A DNA stretch of 64,000 bases from Epithemia pelagica (Eukaryota > Bacillariophyta > Bacillariophyceae > Surirellales > Surirellaceae): positions 434,001-498,000 of the forward strand of contig OX337239.1 of the NCBI GenBank assembly GCA_946965045.2, read 5' to 3'. Shown here one piece after another: positions 11,263 to 21,278 of this stretch (the stretch's first letter is position 1; each line of letters starts with the position of its first letter). Both the position numbers and the translations under genes were made by a program. The notes below the pieces were generated by a model, which saw only the letters and a list, made by a program, of their open reading frames with translations, made no database searches and was not told where the DNA came from.

Positions 11263-12998
11263 CTAACCCTTGCGCTTAAATGTAGAGGGATACACAGCGG
11301 TAGCCATGTAGTCCGCAACATCCACCGTGTTTTGCTGCAACAAGTATGTGGTTTTGATCTGGTCCTCCCCTGCGACATTCTCCAAGAGACCTGTAAACCC
11401 AGAGACCCAGTGCCAGCTAGGATCATAGGAACCCTGCAAGCTGCGCCATGAAACAGAAAAGGAAACAGCTTGACTGGATCCAATCGGATATGGATCCGCC
11501 ACACCCATGACGGGATAAATCCCTGAAGCCCCTGTGCTGGAGGTATAGGTTCCTGTGAATGTCCCATCCGATTGGATGGGACCAATCACCAAAGTTGAAC
11601 CAAACTCGTTGATCCACGTCCCGGTAGCCCATAGAGTGCTCGTGGTGGCCGCCATTGTCTTGGTCTTGTCACTCTTGTGATGGTCACTGAGATAGATGAG
11701 TTGCTTGTCGTAGTCAAAAACACTACAAACCGTGTCCAGAAAAGTCGAACCCACCAGCAGCATTTGATCCGGCATCCCTTCGAGATAATGGACGCCCAAG
11801 ACCCACTCTTTCTTGCCATTCTCGTCAATCTCGAGAAAGTACTGTTGCGGTGTCAACCTATACGAGACTGATCCCAAGACAAGGGTAATGTCTGGGTAGT
11901 TTTCCAGATCTGAGCTGGACGTGGCAGTTGTAGGGAGCTCCCCATTGTCAGTAATTGCATTTTTAGAGTGTTGATGATGCCCTGTCCACCCTTGAACCAG
12001 GAAGACCCTGTATCAAGCACAAACTCAATGTCCTATGCCACAGTACTGTCACCGCAGATCAATTTTTGAAGATTGACAGTCCACAAGTAGTTAAAGTCCT
12101 TGTTACTTGGTACAATGAGCGGAAGAACGTTCAAGCTGCCTCGATCGAAATAGTTTCGGTTGATGCCTCCCAAGCGGCATTCCCCAAAGCCATTGACAGG
12201 GTCAGTGTAGAAAGAAGCAACGGCATACTCGATCTTGTCTTGAGCTTTTAGAACCTCCAGAAGGGAGGTAGCTTCCGTGTCAGGTTTGGAGGGAAGAGCC
12301 ATGCCTCCGTCGCAAACCAGATTCTTGAACTTGTCGCCCGTGTACTCCAATGCCAACATAATGTTAATCGGTTGGACCAGTGGAATATTCTTGGTGGTGC
12401 CATCTTCCAACTCTTCATCTAGATGAACAACATCTTTTCCATTTTTGACAGTCATATTCCCCCAAGGCCCAAAACTGACAGTGTGAACGCCGCCCGCCAA
12501 AGGTTGAAAGGTTGTAGATGCCAAAGTGTGAAACGAGTCATGGGCAAGGCATGCGTCCGTCTCACACTCGCTGGAGGTAATCCACGTGTTGAAGGTGCCG
12601 GTATCCATCATAAAGGCCAAATATTGGGGAGGCGTGCCCAATCCAATGGGAGTCACCCAAGGAGTGGCGCCATTGTCCGAGAGAGCCCCCATCAACAAGT
12701 AGAATTCAACGAATGGAATGCCTTGGTCGTCCAAGAGAGCTTCGATCCGTTCCTCTATTGTCTTAAGATCCTCCTCCTTGGACGGTAGCTCGACCGCTGG
12801 CTTGCATAATTTGCCTCCCATGTTCCATCCCCGGCAAGCACGGTGTGATGGAAGAACCACCAAACTGCTCCTGGTTGGTGTATTAGGTGGCGAATACACC
12901 ACTCCCACAACACGGCGAGCGCTCGGAATCGTAAAGGCCATGACCCCCGAGGCCATGGAGGCCCAGAGGGCGAACGACAATCCAACAACGGACTTCAT
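11263..12998 (-). pseudogene. Pepsin-like aspartic protease fused to an avidin-like domain, with one stop and one frameshift
   Basis: The first frame (12998 to 12036) has an N-terminal signal peptide ending near VMA-FTIP, then a pepsin-type (A1) lobe with PIGLGTPPQ and catalytic DTG at residue 132. It ends at TAG 12033-12035. The same frame continues with the second protease motif (FVLDTGSSW, about 12006). Coding sense then changes frame at the five-base A/T run 11960-11964 and proceeds through the protease C-lobe to TAA. The last 120 or so residues (about 11266-11637) match the avidin/streptavidin pattern: GTWINEFGST, GTYTSS, VSWRS and STFKRKG. Family knowledge: avidins are biotin-binding beta-barrels. 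The junction is in one open frame, so the fusion itself is not an artefact of the lesions. Alanine-phenylalanine at the signal cleavage site resembles diatom plastid import, but this is inference. Confidence 0.8.
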
Positions 12999-13183
12999 GG
13001 TCAGTGCCGATCTTCGATACTTTGAATAAAATGAGAAGATCCTCGTCCATTGGCATCAAAAAAAGATCGCGAAAGTAGGATGGCCCTGCCCCCAGATTTA
13101 TACTCAACGCACTCCTACTACAGAATAAAGAGTAGTATATGCGCGCCCGTCAGAAGAGGTAATGCTATAGCCCCCCATTCCAA

Positions 13184-13430
13184 GCGCGACTGCAGTTGCA
13201 TTTTTTGCTTCCGCAAGCACAATCTTTTTTTCCTCAACAAAAACAGAAGACAGGTCGCATAATCCGCAATCATGATCAACATACTCTCTTTCTTCCCAAG
13301 AACGTCCAGCATCTGACATGATGACAATGATGAGACGAACGATAGCGTTTCGCCATTACAGATCCGACGGAGAAACGTGGGGGAACGCCATGGTTCTGTG
13401 GTTGTCCGAGTCGAGGCCAAGATTCTGTCT
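13184..13430 (+). repeat. Dispersed repeat copy 2
   Basis: Diverged copy of 9849-10021 with an internal insertion of about 75 bases after GCGCGACTGCAGTTG. It lies in the leader region of the LtrA-like gene at 13675. Confidence 0.7.
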
Positions 13431-13674
13431 GTCTGACGCACGTGTCTCATTTTTCTGGAAGATTCTCAAGATCCAACGGCTGATGGGAGTTGTTGAGGGA
13501 AAGATCGTGGGCAATGTTGAATGGCCGCATCGAACATCCAAACGATCCAGTGAAAATTGACCAGTCGGCTTTTGCAGGTTCGAGTTGGAAGATTCGGCAA
13601 GACGTTGATCCAGTGTTTCCTTTCACAATTGATCTCTCTTTGATCTCTTTTGTCCTAGGAGGATCTTACGAAGC

Positions 13675-15411
13675 ATGACCACTGCCACAACCTCCGGTCC
13701 AACCGGCAGTGTCCCACAAGGACAACAGTCGTCCTCCTCTCTCCATCATTTTCCCTCCATGGCTAACGAGTCGACGACAGCCACTGGTCGTCGTTTGTTT
13801 GGACAGGTACTGTTGCTACAAGATTGGGGAGAAGAGGCAGCCGATAGTACTCCGCGCTATTGGGAGTTGTTTACCGATTTGCTCCTCGTAGCAGCAGCAT
13901 CGTCCATGGCCGATGGATTCCAATCGCAACAAAACTGGTTTGGCTTGTTGGAATTTGTCCTTTTGTACTCGGCCATGGTCCATGGTTGGTTGTTGTACAC
14001 ACATCATTACACCAGCCGCTTTATCGAATCTTCCTTGTTCCATTCCGCCATCCTATTTCTTTATCTACTGGGCATGGCGGCCACGATCGTGAATGCCTCG
14101 TTGGAGACATCCAAGGCCTTCTCGGTGGGTATCCTGATGCAACGAGGAGCCTTTCTCGTCATGCTGGTTCAAATCATTGTCGGCCTACCACGAGCGCAAT
14201 GGTTTGCCTCCCTTTTGGCGACCATTGTAGTAGTCTCCATGTTGTTGTTCCTTGTTACAGCGTTGTATGGGCCTCCAAACGAAGAACACGAAGAACAGGA
14301 GGAGACGCTGTTCTCCGATACCGAGGGAACCGCAGAGACGGACGAAGACGACACAGAAGAGTTGCCGTGGTTCACCATTGTCTGTTGGTGTGCCGCCATG
14401 CTCGTTGACTTTTCGACTGAATTCTGTATGATGGTTTTCTTGACCCGAGAGCGATTGGTACCCGTCAACATTGATCATTCCAAGGACCGGATTGGAGTAC
14501 TGGTACGTCTGGCCTTATGTGTCGTGAATTCGAGGGAAGCGACTCCACTGTGTAGGCACGACTCGAAAACGTGCACTTACTTACGAGTCTTTTCTTTTGC
14601 ACTTGTCTGGTGTTTTATCGATCCCTTGTTGCAGGTGCTAGTAATGATGGGTGAAACGGTCATTAGTGCCACCATTTCCTATCGCGCTCATGTGGAACGC
14701 GGCATTGACCATGAAACCAATCAAAAACTGTACGAGGTGCTCGTCTTTTCGTTTTTGCTAGTGTTCATGTTTACGCTCCTGTACTTTCACGTACAACCGC
14801 ATCCGGAAGACCATGCCTTTCGACGATCCCGAGTTACGGGATGGCTGTGTTTGCTCTTGAGCAAATTGCTCGGCATGGCCCTGTTGATGGTGGGCGTCTG
14901 TATCAAAGTGGCCGTCCAGACCGTCGCGGTCGGTACCACGACGACCGTCTTTGATCAGTGGCTCTTGACCGGGGCCGTCGGTGGGAGTCTCATTCTCTTG
15001 TTGGGCTTGCGGTGCTGTCACTACCTGGGCCGTATGCCTCGTCCGTCCCATCCTCCTCATGTCAAGATTTTATTGTGGGTCTGGTGGGCATTCATGGCCG
15101 TGGCCTGTTTGGTTCCATTCTTTTTTGGTCGCTTATTTCCACAGTATTACAACAATCATCACCCCCGAAGCCCTCTTCCTCCATTGGCCATTTCGTCCTT
15201 TTGGCTCTTGTTTGTCTGTGTTGCGGATTCCTGTTTTACCCATGTGTTGGAGGCCAAACACTTACTAGTCACACCCGAAGAAGACCGTGAATGCGAACCG
15301 TCTTCCGAACAAACGGCATTGCTTTCGCAGGATCCAAATGCGTTGACCACACCCCATAATAATACCCATATGGGTCAGTCATCGTTTTACATGGGATCGC
15401 AGCGAAGCTAA
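13675..15411 (+). CDS. LtrA-like (low temperature requirement A) membrane protein with a stop-free intron
   Basis: The frame is open for 578 codons. Residues 60-80 give YWELFTDLLLVAAASSMADG, matching the WxELFFDLVFV signature of LtrA proteins (Pfam PF06772). The protein has about ten hydrophobic segments and an acidic loop near residues 200-230. At 14503 a GTACGT donor and at 14634 a TTGCAG acceptor enclose 132 nt that break a second conserved motif. Removing them joins DRIGVL to VLVMMGETVI, the expected LtrA core. I therefore propose exons 13675-14502 and 14635-15411 (534 residues). The intron is a multiple of three without a stop, so retention would still yield a protein. The biochemical role of LtrA proteins is poorly known. 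Location is probably an internal or plasma membrane. Confidence 0.85.
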   Translation: MTTATTSGPTGSVPQGQQSSSSLHHFPSMANESTTATGRRLFGQVLLLQDWGEEAADSTPRYWELFTDLLLVAAASSMADGFQSQQNWFGLLEFVLLYSAMVHGWLLYTHHYTSRFIESSLFHSAILFLYLLGMAATIVNASLETSKAFSVGILMQRGAFLVMLVQIIVGLPRAQWFASLLATIVVVSMLLFLVTALYGPPNEEHEEQEETLFSDTEGTAETDEDDTEELPWFTIVCWCAAMLVDFSTEFCMMVFLTRERLVPVNIDHSKDRIGVLVRLALCVVNSREATPLCRHDSKTCTYLRVFSFALVWCFIDPLLQVLVMMGETVISATISYRAHVERGIDHETNQKLYEVLVFSFLLVFMFTLLYFHVQPHPEDHAFRRSRVTGWLCLLLSKLLGMALLMVGVCIKVAVQTVAVGTTTTVFDQWLLTGAVGGSLILLLGLRCCHYLGRMPRPSHPPHVKILLWVWWAFMAVACLVPFFFGRLFPQYYNNHHPRSPLPPLAISSFWLLFVCVADSCFTHVLEAKHLLVTPEEDRECEPSSEQTALLSQDPNALTTPHNNTHMGQSSFYMGSQRS

Positions 15412-15690
15412 GGATGCCATTCTTGACTCTGACTTTTGTGTGTGTGTGTAGACCAGAGAATCCTGGCATCAATGGCGCGTCCAAAACAAGAGGATCCTAC
15501 AGAAACAAGAGCCAAAAACTATTGCATGGTGGAGCAGCATGTGTATTGTATTTCTATTTCTATGATTCTATTCAAGAGCACGGCACAGTCATAACGAGGA
15601 CCTGAACCAGCGTCTTGTTGGAGTCTATAGCGATGCAAAAAGTGTTTTTGGAGGACCACTCGATGAGTTCTTGAGCTATTCTCATGAACA
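15412..15690. other. Short intergenic region between convergent genes
   Basis: About 280 bases separating two convergent stop codons. I see no gene, only a TG-rich run near 15436. Confidence 0.5.
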
Positions 15691-17286
15691 TCATGTTGGA
15701 CTCGAAGAAACATTTCTTGGTACCACTTCACGCTCGACGGTACCATTGGCGGAGCGATTTGGTACTTGCCACACCTGGATCTCTTGGGGAGGAGGCGCAC
15801 TCGTCAGCACGATACAACAACCGTTGTTGCACAGAGCTAAATGACTTTGTTCGGGAGAGAGCCACTGTCGACTTGGTGGTGTGGTGGTTTCATGGGTAGT
15901 CGCGAATGGCTCGTCGTCGTTGGCATGGACCAGGTCCACTACCAGAAACCATTGCTTGTGGATAAATTTTTGCAGAGACCGCACCAGCTCCTCGACGAGG
16001 CATTGTTGGCACAAATCGCCAATATATGTCTGGAGTTTTTCCTGGGACCACTGCGTCACGTGCTGAATGGCGTCGTGGAGTGCTTGTCGGTTGTTCTCCT
16101 CGTTGCGTCCAAGTTGGACGAACACGGCAAACCGGTGATGAAAATCTTGCATGACCCAAGCACGGCCATTTTGAATCACAGAATCCACCGAATATTCTTG
16201 AGTATGGACCACCAACAGTTGATAGTTTCGAAATGTCGCTTCCATATTCAGTGTTGGAGCTTGAAAAGGACCACCAGGAGACATGATTCGGGGAAGGTTA
16301 CTTCCCGGATTTTGAAGCCAAAATGGGGTCGACTCGGCGGATGGATCTGGGAACAGGAGGAGAGGACCATTCGGCGAACCTTGGGGAGCGAGGACGGACT
16401 CAATCTGCAGGACAAAGACTTGAGAAGGACGGACCGACACTCCAAACACCGTTTCATCATCTGCCGGAGGACGGTCGTACGCATGGTGTGTGGCGACTAC
16501 AATCCCATCCATGAGGGGTCGGAACGGTTCCAAAAACTCGGGCAATGCCAACGAGGGAAGCAGCAACGGATGCGGTGCATGGTACAGAACGAGCAAAAAC
16601 CGAATGGTACAAATCACTGCAAGAGGACGGTGGTGGTGGATCTTGCGTCGCTTGGCTGGACGGTCGACCTCGGTGCCTTGCTGCTGCTGCTGCAAGCGTT
16701 TCAATTGCCGCACCATTGCTTGGTAACTGGCATGCCAATTTTGCCAGTCCATCACGAGAACGTGACAATGACAAGTTGGGTCTTGTCGGTGCTGTTGTTG
16801 CCACTGTAGGCTCGTTGGTTGAACCACAGTATTCAACAAGGATGAAATCATGGGAATGTTCTGGTCTTGTGGTGCTACAGTAACAACAGAGAGCGTCGGA
16901 CCATTGTTGGCATGACGGCCTTGTTCCATACCATGACAAATATCATTCATGATTTGTAAACGATTGGAAACGTAGTAGGACCTTTTCATTGTCATAGGGA
17001 TGGTACGATTCATGGGGGGCGGACCCTGGATCACTGGCTCTTCTTGTTCTTCACTGGAGGACGATGTTGTAGGAGGATCCAAGGAAGGAATGCGGTCGTC
17101 ATCGTCATTGTCGTCATCTTGTGGAGCAACGGGTCGGCTGCGGTCCGTTCCCGGAGTGACCATTGTTGTGGGTTCCATCCTGTCCGATTCGCCGCCGGTG
17201 CGGATGGGAATGGTGCTCGTGCTGGTGGTTCGACCTGCAGAGGGTGATGCATAATTGGTGGTGAGACTATTATTATTACTATTCAT
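15691..17286 (-). CDS. Unrecognised 531-residue protein
   Basis: The frame is open from ATG 17286 to the stop at 15691. The first 110 residues are Ser/Thr/Pro/Asp-rich and look disordered. The remainder is denser, with hydrophobic strands such as LSVVTVAPQ, HVLVMDWQNW, LAVICTIRFLLVLYH and QLLVVHTQ separated by polyglutamine. The alternation of strands and helices would fit an alpha/beta nucleotide-binding fold, but I see no Walker A motif. A nuclear role is suggested only by the basic RPAKRRKIHHH stretch. Function is unknown. The long frame and non-repetitive core make it very likely a real gene. It is convergent with the LtrA-like gene. Confidence 0.75.
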   Translation of the reverse strand: MNSNNNSLTTNYASPSAGRTTSTSTIPIRTGGESDRMEPTTMVTPGTDRSRPVAPQDDDNDDDDRIPSLDPPTTSSSSEEQEEPVIQGPPPMNRTIPMTMKRSYYVSNRLQIMNDICHGMEQGRHANNGPTLSVVTVAPQDQNIPMISSLLNTVVQPTSLQWQQQHRQDPTCHCHVLVMDWQNWHASYQAMVRQLKRLQQQQQGTEVDRPAKRRKIHHHRPLAVICTIRFLLVLYHAPHPLLLPSLALPEFLEPFRPLMDGIVVATHHAYDRPPADDETVFGVSVRPSQVFVLQIESVLAPQGSPNGPLLLFPDPSAESTPFWLQNPGSNLPRIMSPGGPFQAPTLNMEATFRNYQLLVVHTQEYSVDSVIQNGRAWVMQDFHHRFAVFVQLGRNEENNRQALHDAIQHVTQWSQEKLQTYIGDLCQQCLVEELVRSLQKFIHKQWFLVVDLVHANDDEPFATTHETTTPPSRQWLSPEQSHLALCNNGCCIVLTSAPPPQEIQVWQVPNRSANGTVEREVVPRNVSSSPT

Positions 17287-17689
17287 CTTGATCCTTGATT
17301 TCGAATGTTTTTCTTTCACCAAAAAGAACAGAAAACAACCAGATCACAAAAGGGGTGTCTCTCGTTCGACACAATTGTGAGCGAGTGTGATGGTCGGTGA
17401 TGGCACGAGGGTGAGTGATGAAAACAAAAAGAATCGAATCCGATCAGATCCCCATCCAACCCGCACGCGCACGTTTGTTGTTTGTTGTGCTCATCGAGCC
17501 TATTGGTCCGTTGAAAAGATTCGTCGGTCGGAAAGGATGACGTGACATCCGCTAAATTCTTTGATCTTCTTTTAAAGGCAATGGTTTCCCACTGTCTTAC
17601 CAGTGTCGTACGGTATTCAAAAGATCCACGCATGGGGGACCCAGAGCAATGGTGCCATCATGGCGGAAAACGACAATGGCAATGTAGAA

Positions 17690-19085
17690 CGGTATATTGC
17701 AAAGAAGTCATGCTTCAGAACCTTCCCATGGCGCAAACGTTTGATGTGTACTCTGCCTGGATGGATAGCATGGCACAACGGGGGAATTTGCAGGATGCCA
17801 TTTTGTCATTGCTTGAAGTTTTGGGAAACTGTGATGGTCGACATTCTTCAAATCAAGGCGACCATGAAAAAAACGAAATACCGCCCAGTTGGAGTTCATG
17901 ACGGATCGAACCAGAATTGAGTTGATGAGACTCTTCTTGGACAAATAATTAGCCGCCTGTTGCTACCGACTGCCCGATGAACGCTTTGCCGTGGTGGTAT
18001 TCAAGGCCGTGAATTGGACCCTAAAATATGGATTTTGTGGGTTTTCTTCTCCCGCCGTTGCGAGTACGGCTGTGGTATTGGGGGACACTTTGAAGCAGGC
18101 TTTTTGCATGGCCAACATGCATTGCGGCTCATGGAAAGTCTCCACGGCAGGAAACAGCGGCACGAACCATGTTTATCCTGTATGGCTACTTGTACCCTTG
18201 AGAGACCAGCCAAGGACGTCCTGAAACCCTTGTTACGGGCGTACGATATTGCCGTAAAGACCGGGTTAACACGCAATGGTTGTATCGTTCCGATTCGCCG
18301 TCCACCCCATTGGTTGCCCTTGTCTAATCCTCTGCTGGAACTGGATGCTTTTGCGAATCATCATGGAGGGGACGCCCTTGGCGGGTTTCCGAAATTCTAC
18401 CAAACAATTGTGTGACTTGAGAGGCGATCACGCCTTTTACATGGTATTTACCTCCCATTCCATGCGACATGTCTTTGGCAATCTCATGGGTTTGGACAAT
18501 CGAGAAGATTCCACCAACATGGTGGGCGAAATCAGCAGTGTGGAACGTCACGAGTTTTGTCCCCCAAAATTTCGCCTTTCAGAGCATGGTGTGGACCTAC
18601 TTTTGGCGATCATGTCCCACACGCCGATTTGGTCCTGCGCAAGTTGGTCACGATTTTTTGCAAAAAAGCTCTATTGTCCACTTTCAAACTCGTGTGGGAT
18701 ACATTTCACAAGGGTGTATCGTGTTAGGCCGCCGCCCGCGAGACGGGTCGCAAAAAGTACTTGAAACTGGGGCACATCTTTCGGGCCAAGGTCAAGAAAT
18801 GGTTGAATATGGGCAATTCCAATGTCAAGCCCAGTGGTTGGCCTGGTTAGATGCCGAAGCCATGGCCTTGAAGAAACGGGGACGAACCGAGTTTGCCTTC
18901 ATTAAGGAGTATGAAGTGACCATTTGGTAGGCCGAACCGGGTGGCTACCAACATGACGCAGCGTTGGCAAGTGAACGGCACGGGGAATATCAATTAACAG
19001 TCATGAAAGATTCCGAGTAAGCGCTTATCGATTCGAAGAGACCAAGAGGTATTGGAGAAGCTGGGGCGCTCTGGCCAAGGTGGAT
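17690..19085 (+). pseudogene. Decayed member of a large diatom ATPase/TPR family
   Basis: Fragments in all three forward frames appear in the order I know from the C-terminal part of large diatom AAA-ATPase or kinase-like proteins with helical repeats: VYSAWMDSMAQRGNLQDAI, MTDRTRIELMRLF, VNWTLKYGFCGFSSPA, HALRLMESL, LKPLLRAYDIAVKTG, LNVLMGLDN-like, LDAEAMAL, ASERHGEYQL and YWRSWGALAKVD. A TAA (17946-17948) and several frameshifts interrupt it. The N-terminal catalytic part is absent upstream. Functional expression is excluded as read. The family name is from memory, but the conserved order makes the pseudogene call strong. Confidence 0.75.
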
Positions 19086-19527
19086 CGAACATATGCCTCA
19101 CTCAAGCCCACACCCACACGTGAAATCTATGCACTCAAATCCAGTTCCCGACACCCGAGTGCGTTCAGAACAAAGTGAGAATATTAGAGCAACAAAGCGT
19201 TTCCGAAAGAGGATGAACAATCATCACTGCTACCGAGGAATCTCTGCAGTTCCTACGACGTATCCTCATCAACCTAACATGGTGAACCGATGCAGTCTAG
19301 GACATGAGACTAGTGTGAATGAATGCAACTTTATCTTTTATTCCGGCTAATTCTATTGTAGCACAAAGGTTGTATAAAACGCACCACTGTACCAGGTTGC
19401 TGTTTAAACCAATTTCTATATTGGATATTTGTGCGAGAAAAACATGACATGCCGGTACAGATGGAACCCCCTTCACCATCTCTCGTCATGTTGTGAAAAC
19501 AGACAATCTAGTTGTCTCCGCCGGCTT
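19086..19527. other. Intergenic region
   Basis: About 440 bases between the ATPase-family pseudogene and the SKP1-like gene. I see no gene or clear repeat. Confidence 0.4.
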
Positions 19528-20039
19528 CTACGGGACCACACTGGTGGTGGTCGTAGCTCCAGCGGCGGAGGGTGAAGCTTCGATATTGCGCATTTCCTCC
19601 AGCTGGAATTGGTAAAACAAAAAAGGCGTGAGAACAAGGCCCGCAACGCGTGGTTTGTGGATTCGGCACTTACAACCTCCTCCCAGGAGCGATCCCCAAA
19701 TTCCACAAAGGTGATGCGGAGGCCCATGAGGTCGATCAAGGGACGAATGACCATGATATGGCCCACCTCCAAGAGTCCAAAGGCCATTTCGAGATCGTCA
19801 ACACCCTCATTCACAAAATTGCGATACCACTCTTGGGTCATACACTGCAGCAAACACACCAGGGTGAGAACATGGTTCACTTCAAAACCCCATCCAACAA
19901 CGTCCGTCGCTTCCTGTGACCAACCGCCACGGCAACTTCAACACCCATTTCCAATACGTACCTGATCAAAGCTGTTCCCAGGCAAGGGAAGCGGTATGGA
20001 TTTGAAAGGTTCCTGTTCCAAATGGTTCAGAAACTCCAT
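19528..20039 (-). CDS. SKP1-like protein, N-terminally truncated, three exons
   Basis: Proposed exons in transcription order are 20039-19962, 19844-19674 and 19602-19528, with GTACGT and GTAAGT donors and CAG acceptors. They join in phase to give 107 residues. The order matches the C-terminal two thirds of SKP1, the adaptor that links F-box proteins to cullin in SCF ubiquitin ligases: EFLNHLEQEP, EWYRNFV, a helix ending VIRPLIDLMGLRI (compare DIKPLLDLTC), then SWEEVLEEMRNI (compare TPEEIRKTFNI). The usual N-terminal BTB/POZ region of about 60 residues is missing. The ATG lies inside one arm of a perfect palindrome, so the truncation coincides with a rearrangement. The clean splicing suggests recent truncation; a functional product is doubtful. 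Upstream exons elsewhere cannot be excluded. Confidence 0.7.
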
Positions 20040-20071
20040 TTGGAACAGGAACCTTTCAAATCCATACCGCT
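19990..20071. repeat. Perfect 36-bp inverted repeat with a 10-base spacer
   Basis: Arms 19990-20025 and 20036-20071 are exact reverse complements. The left arm is coding exon 1 of the SKP1-like gene. The right arm is an antisense copy. Immediately beyond the right arm begins a segment duplicated from 24890 onward, so this is a rearrangement breakpoint. Confidence 0.97.
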
Positions 20072-20077
20072 ACCATC

Positions 20078-20430
20078 GCGAAAACGCCGTGAAGGAGACT
20101 TGCGTGTCGTATCCGCTCGAGAATCTTGAAACGGTATACGTGTGTAATGGAGCTGTTGAGCAGCATGTTTTGGGTTGGTAGATGGTCTGTTTCAACTGTT
20201 CCGTCCGTTCGATCAATGATAGCTCCGCAGAATGACACGTGCTCTTTTGAGGTAGCTTGCGATTGATGTTCAACTCCTTTGTCTGAAGGGTTTCAAGGCT
20301 TGTGTTCCAAGTGCCCCTTCCACTGACGGTGCTGCATGTGGTCTTTTGGACCTTTACATGCCTTTGGGTGATTGCTTTTCGTCTTGTGACTGCTGTTGCT
20401 GCAATCGCAACTCTTGTTCTTGATGCATCC
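20078..20430 (+). repeat. Segmental duplication copy A (3' end of a coiled-coil gene)
   Basis: Aligns collinearly with 24890-25240 with many substitutions. Shared blocks include CTCGAGAATCTTGAAA, TATACGTGTGTAATGGAGCT and GGTGCTGCA. Its last 70 bases, read on the reverse strand, still encode the C-terminus of the gene at 25177 (QLRLQQQQSQ-like, then PKGM and stop). The copy is older than the LTR element, judging by divergence. Confidence 0.85.
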
Positions 20431-21278
20431 TGACCAATTATGAAAAGGGGAAGGGTTATAGGGATAAGCCCGACCACTCGACCAATGGCCTCCCCTTGTC
20501 ATGTACGCTCGAACAATGAAGTGATTGGGCTGGTACTCGGCCGCATTCCGACCATGCAGCTGGCAGCGATTGACTGTGAGGAATAATGAACGTTATCGCG
20601 AGAAATTAAAACCACGGTGAAAATTGGCTTTGGACTGATAAGCTTGTCTGTCTGGGATAGTATCATAGTCGTCTTGTCCACCGTAGTGATCACGGTAGTA
20701 ATCACCACCCGCGTACCCAAGGTCATCATAGTAGTATAATTAGGAGTACTTCCCGGTGTCGAGTCCTTTCAAGGAGGGACCGCCCGGCGCGAAGGGTAGA
20801 ATGACGAGGAGGGCAATGGTCGAGGAGGGCGCATGCCCGACAAGACAATTGCCCGTCAAGTCATTCTCCCGACAAGCCGGGCGCGCCCGACGCGGGAGGA
20901 CGGCCAGACACAGGGAAGTAGTTTGCTTACTCCCTATCAAGCTGTGTAGGTATTGTAGTGAGAACTTCCTCGAAGACGTGTCACACAGTTGTCACACATG
21001 TGTCACACAAATGTCACACACCAGGTAGGAAACCGCGCGGCCCGCACGAAAACCCTGAACACTACTTCCCGGTCGTACAATAAATTCCTACTGTAGTAGA
21101 AAAATGTGAGACGAACTACCTACACAGTCTGGTATGGAGTTAGTATGGATCATCATTGTGCGACGATATGGCAATGAGTTTTCGTGAAAACGTGAAGAAG
21201 ACAAATCCGCCGGGATATTCAATGGCTACTATCGTCACTGTGCCAAACCATGCTACATTTTCGGCATGGCAGCAACCT
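20431..21278. other. Intergenic region with short inverted repeats
   Basis: No gene was recognised. ACTACTTCCCGGT-like blocks occur at 20746 and 21061 and, inverted, near 20911. GCTGTGTAGGTA (20941) is inverted at 21118. An 11-bp tandem repeat lies at 20978-21021. The combination suggests a degraded transposon. Confidence 0.45.
20978..21021 (+). repeat. Four tandem 11-bp units with TGTCACACA core
   Basis: Units NTGTCACACAN start at 20978, 20989, 21000 and 21011 with an identical nine-base core except for the first base context. The 11-bp period is close to one helical turn, so a protein could bind all four on one face. No downstream gene is obviously controlled. Confidence 0.8.

Noticed and set aside
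15841-16809. 322-codon forward frame
   Set aside because: It is antisense to the longer reverse-strand gene 15691-17286 and has no features.
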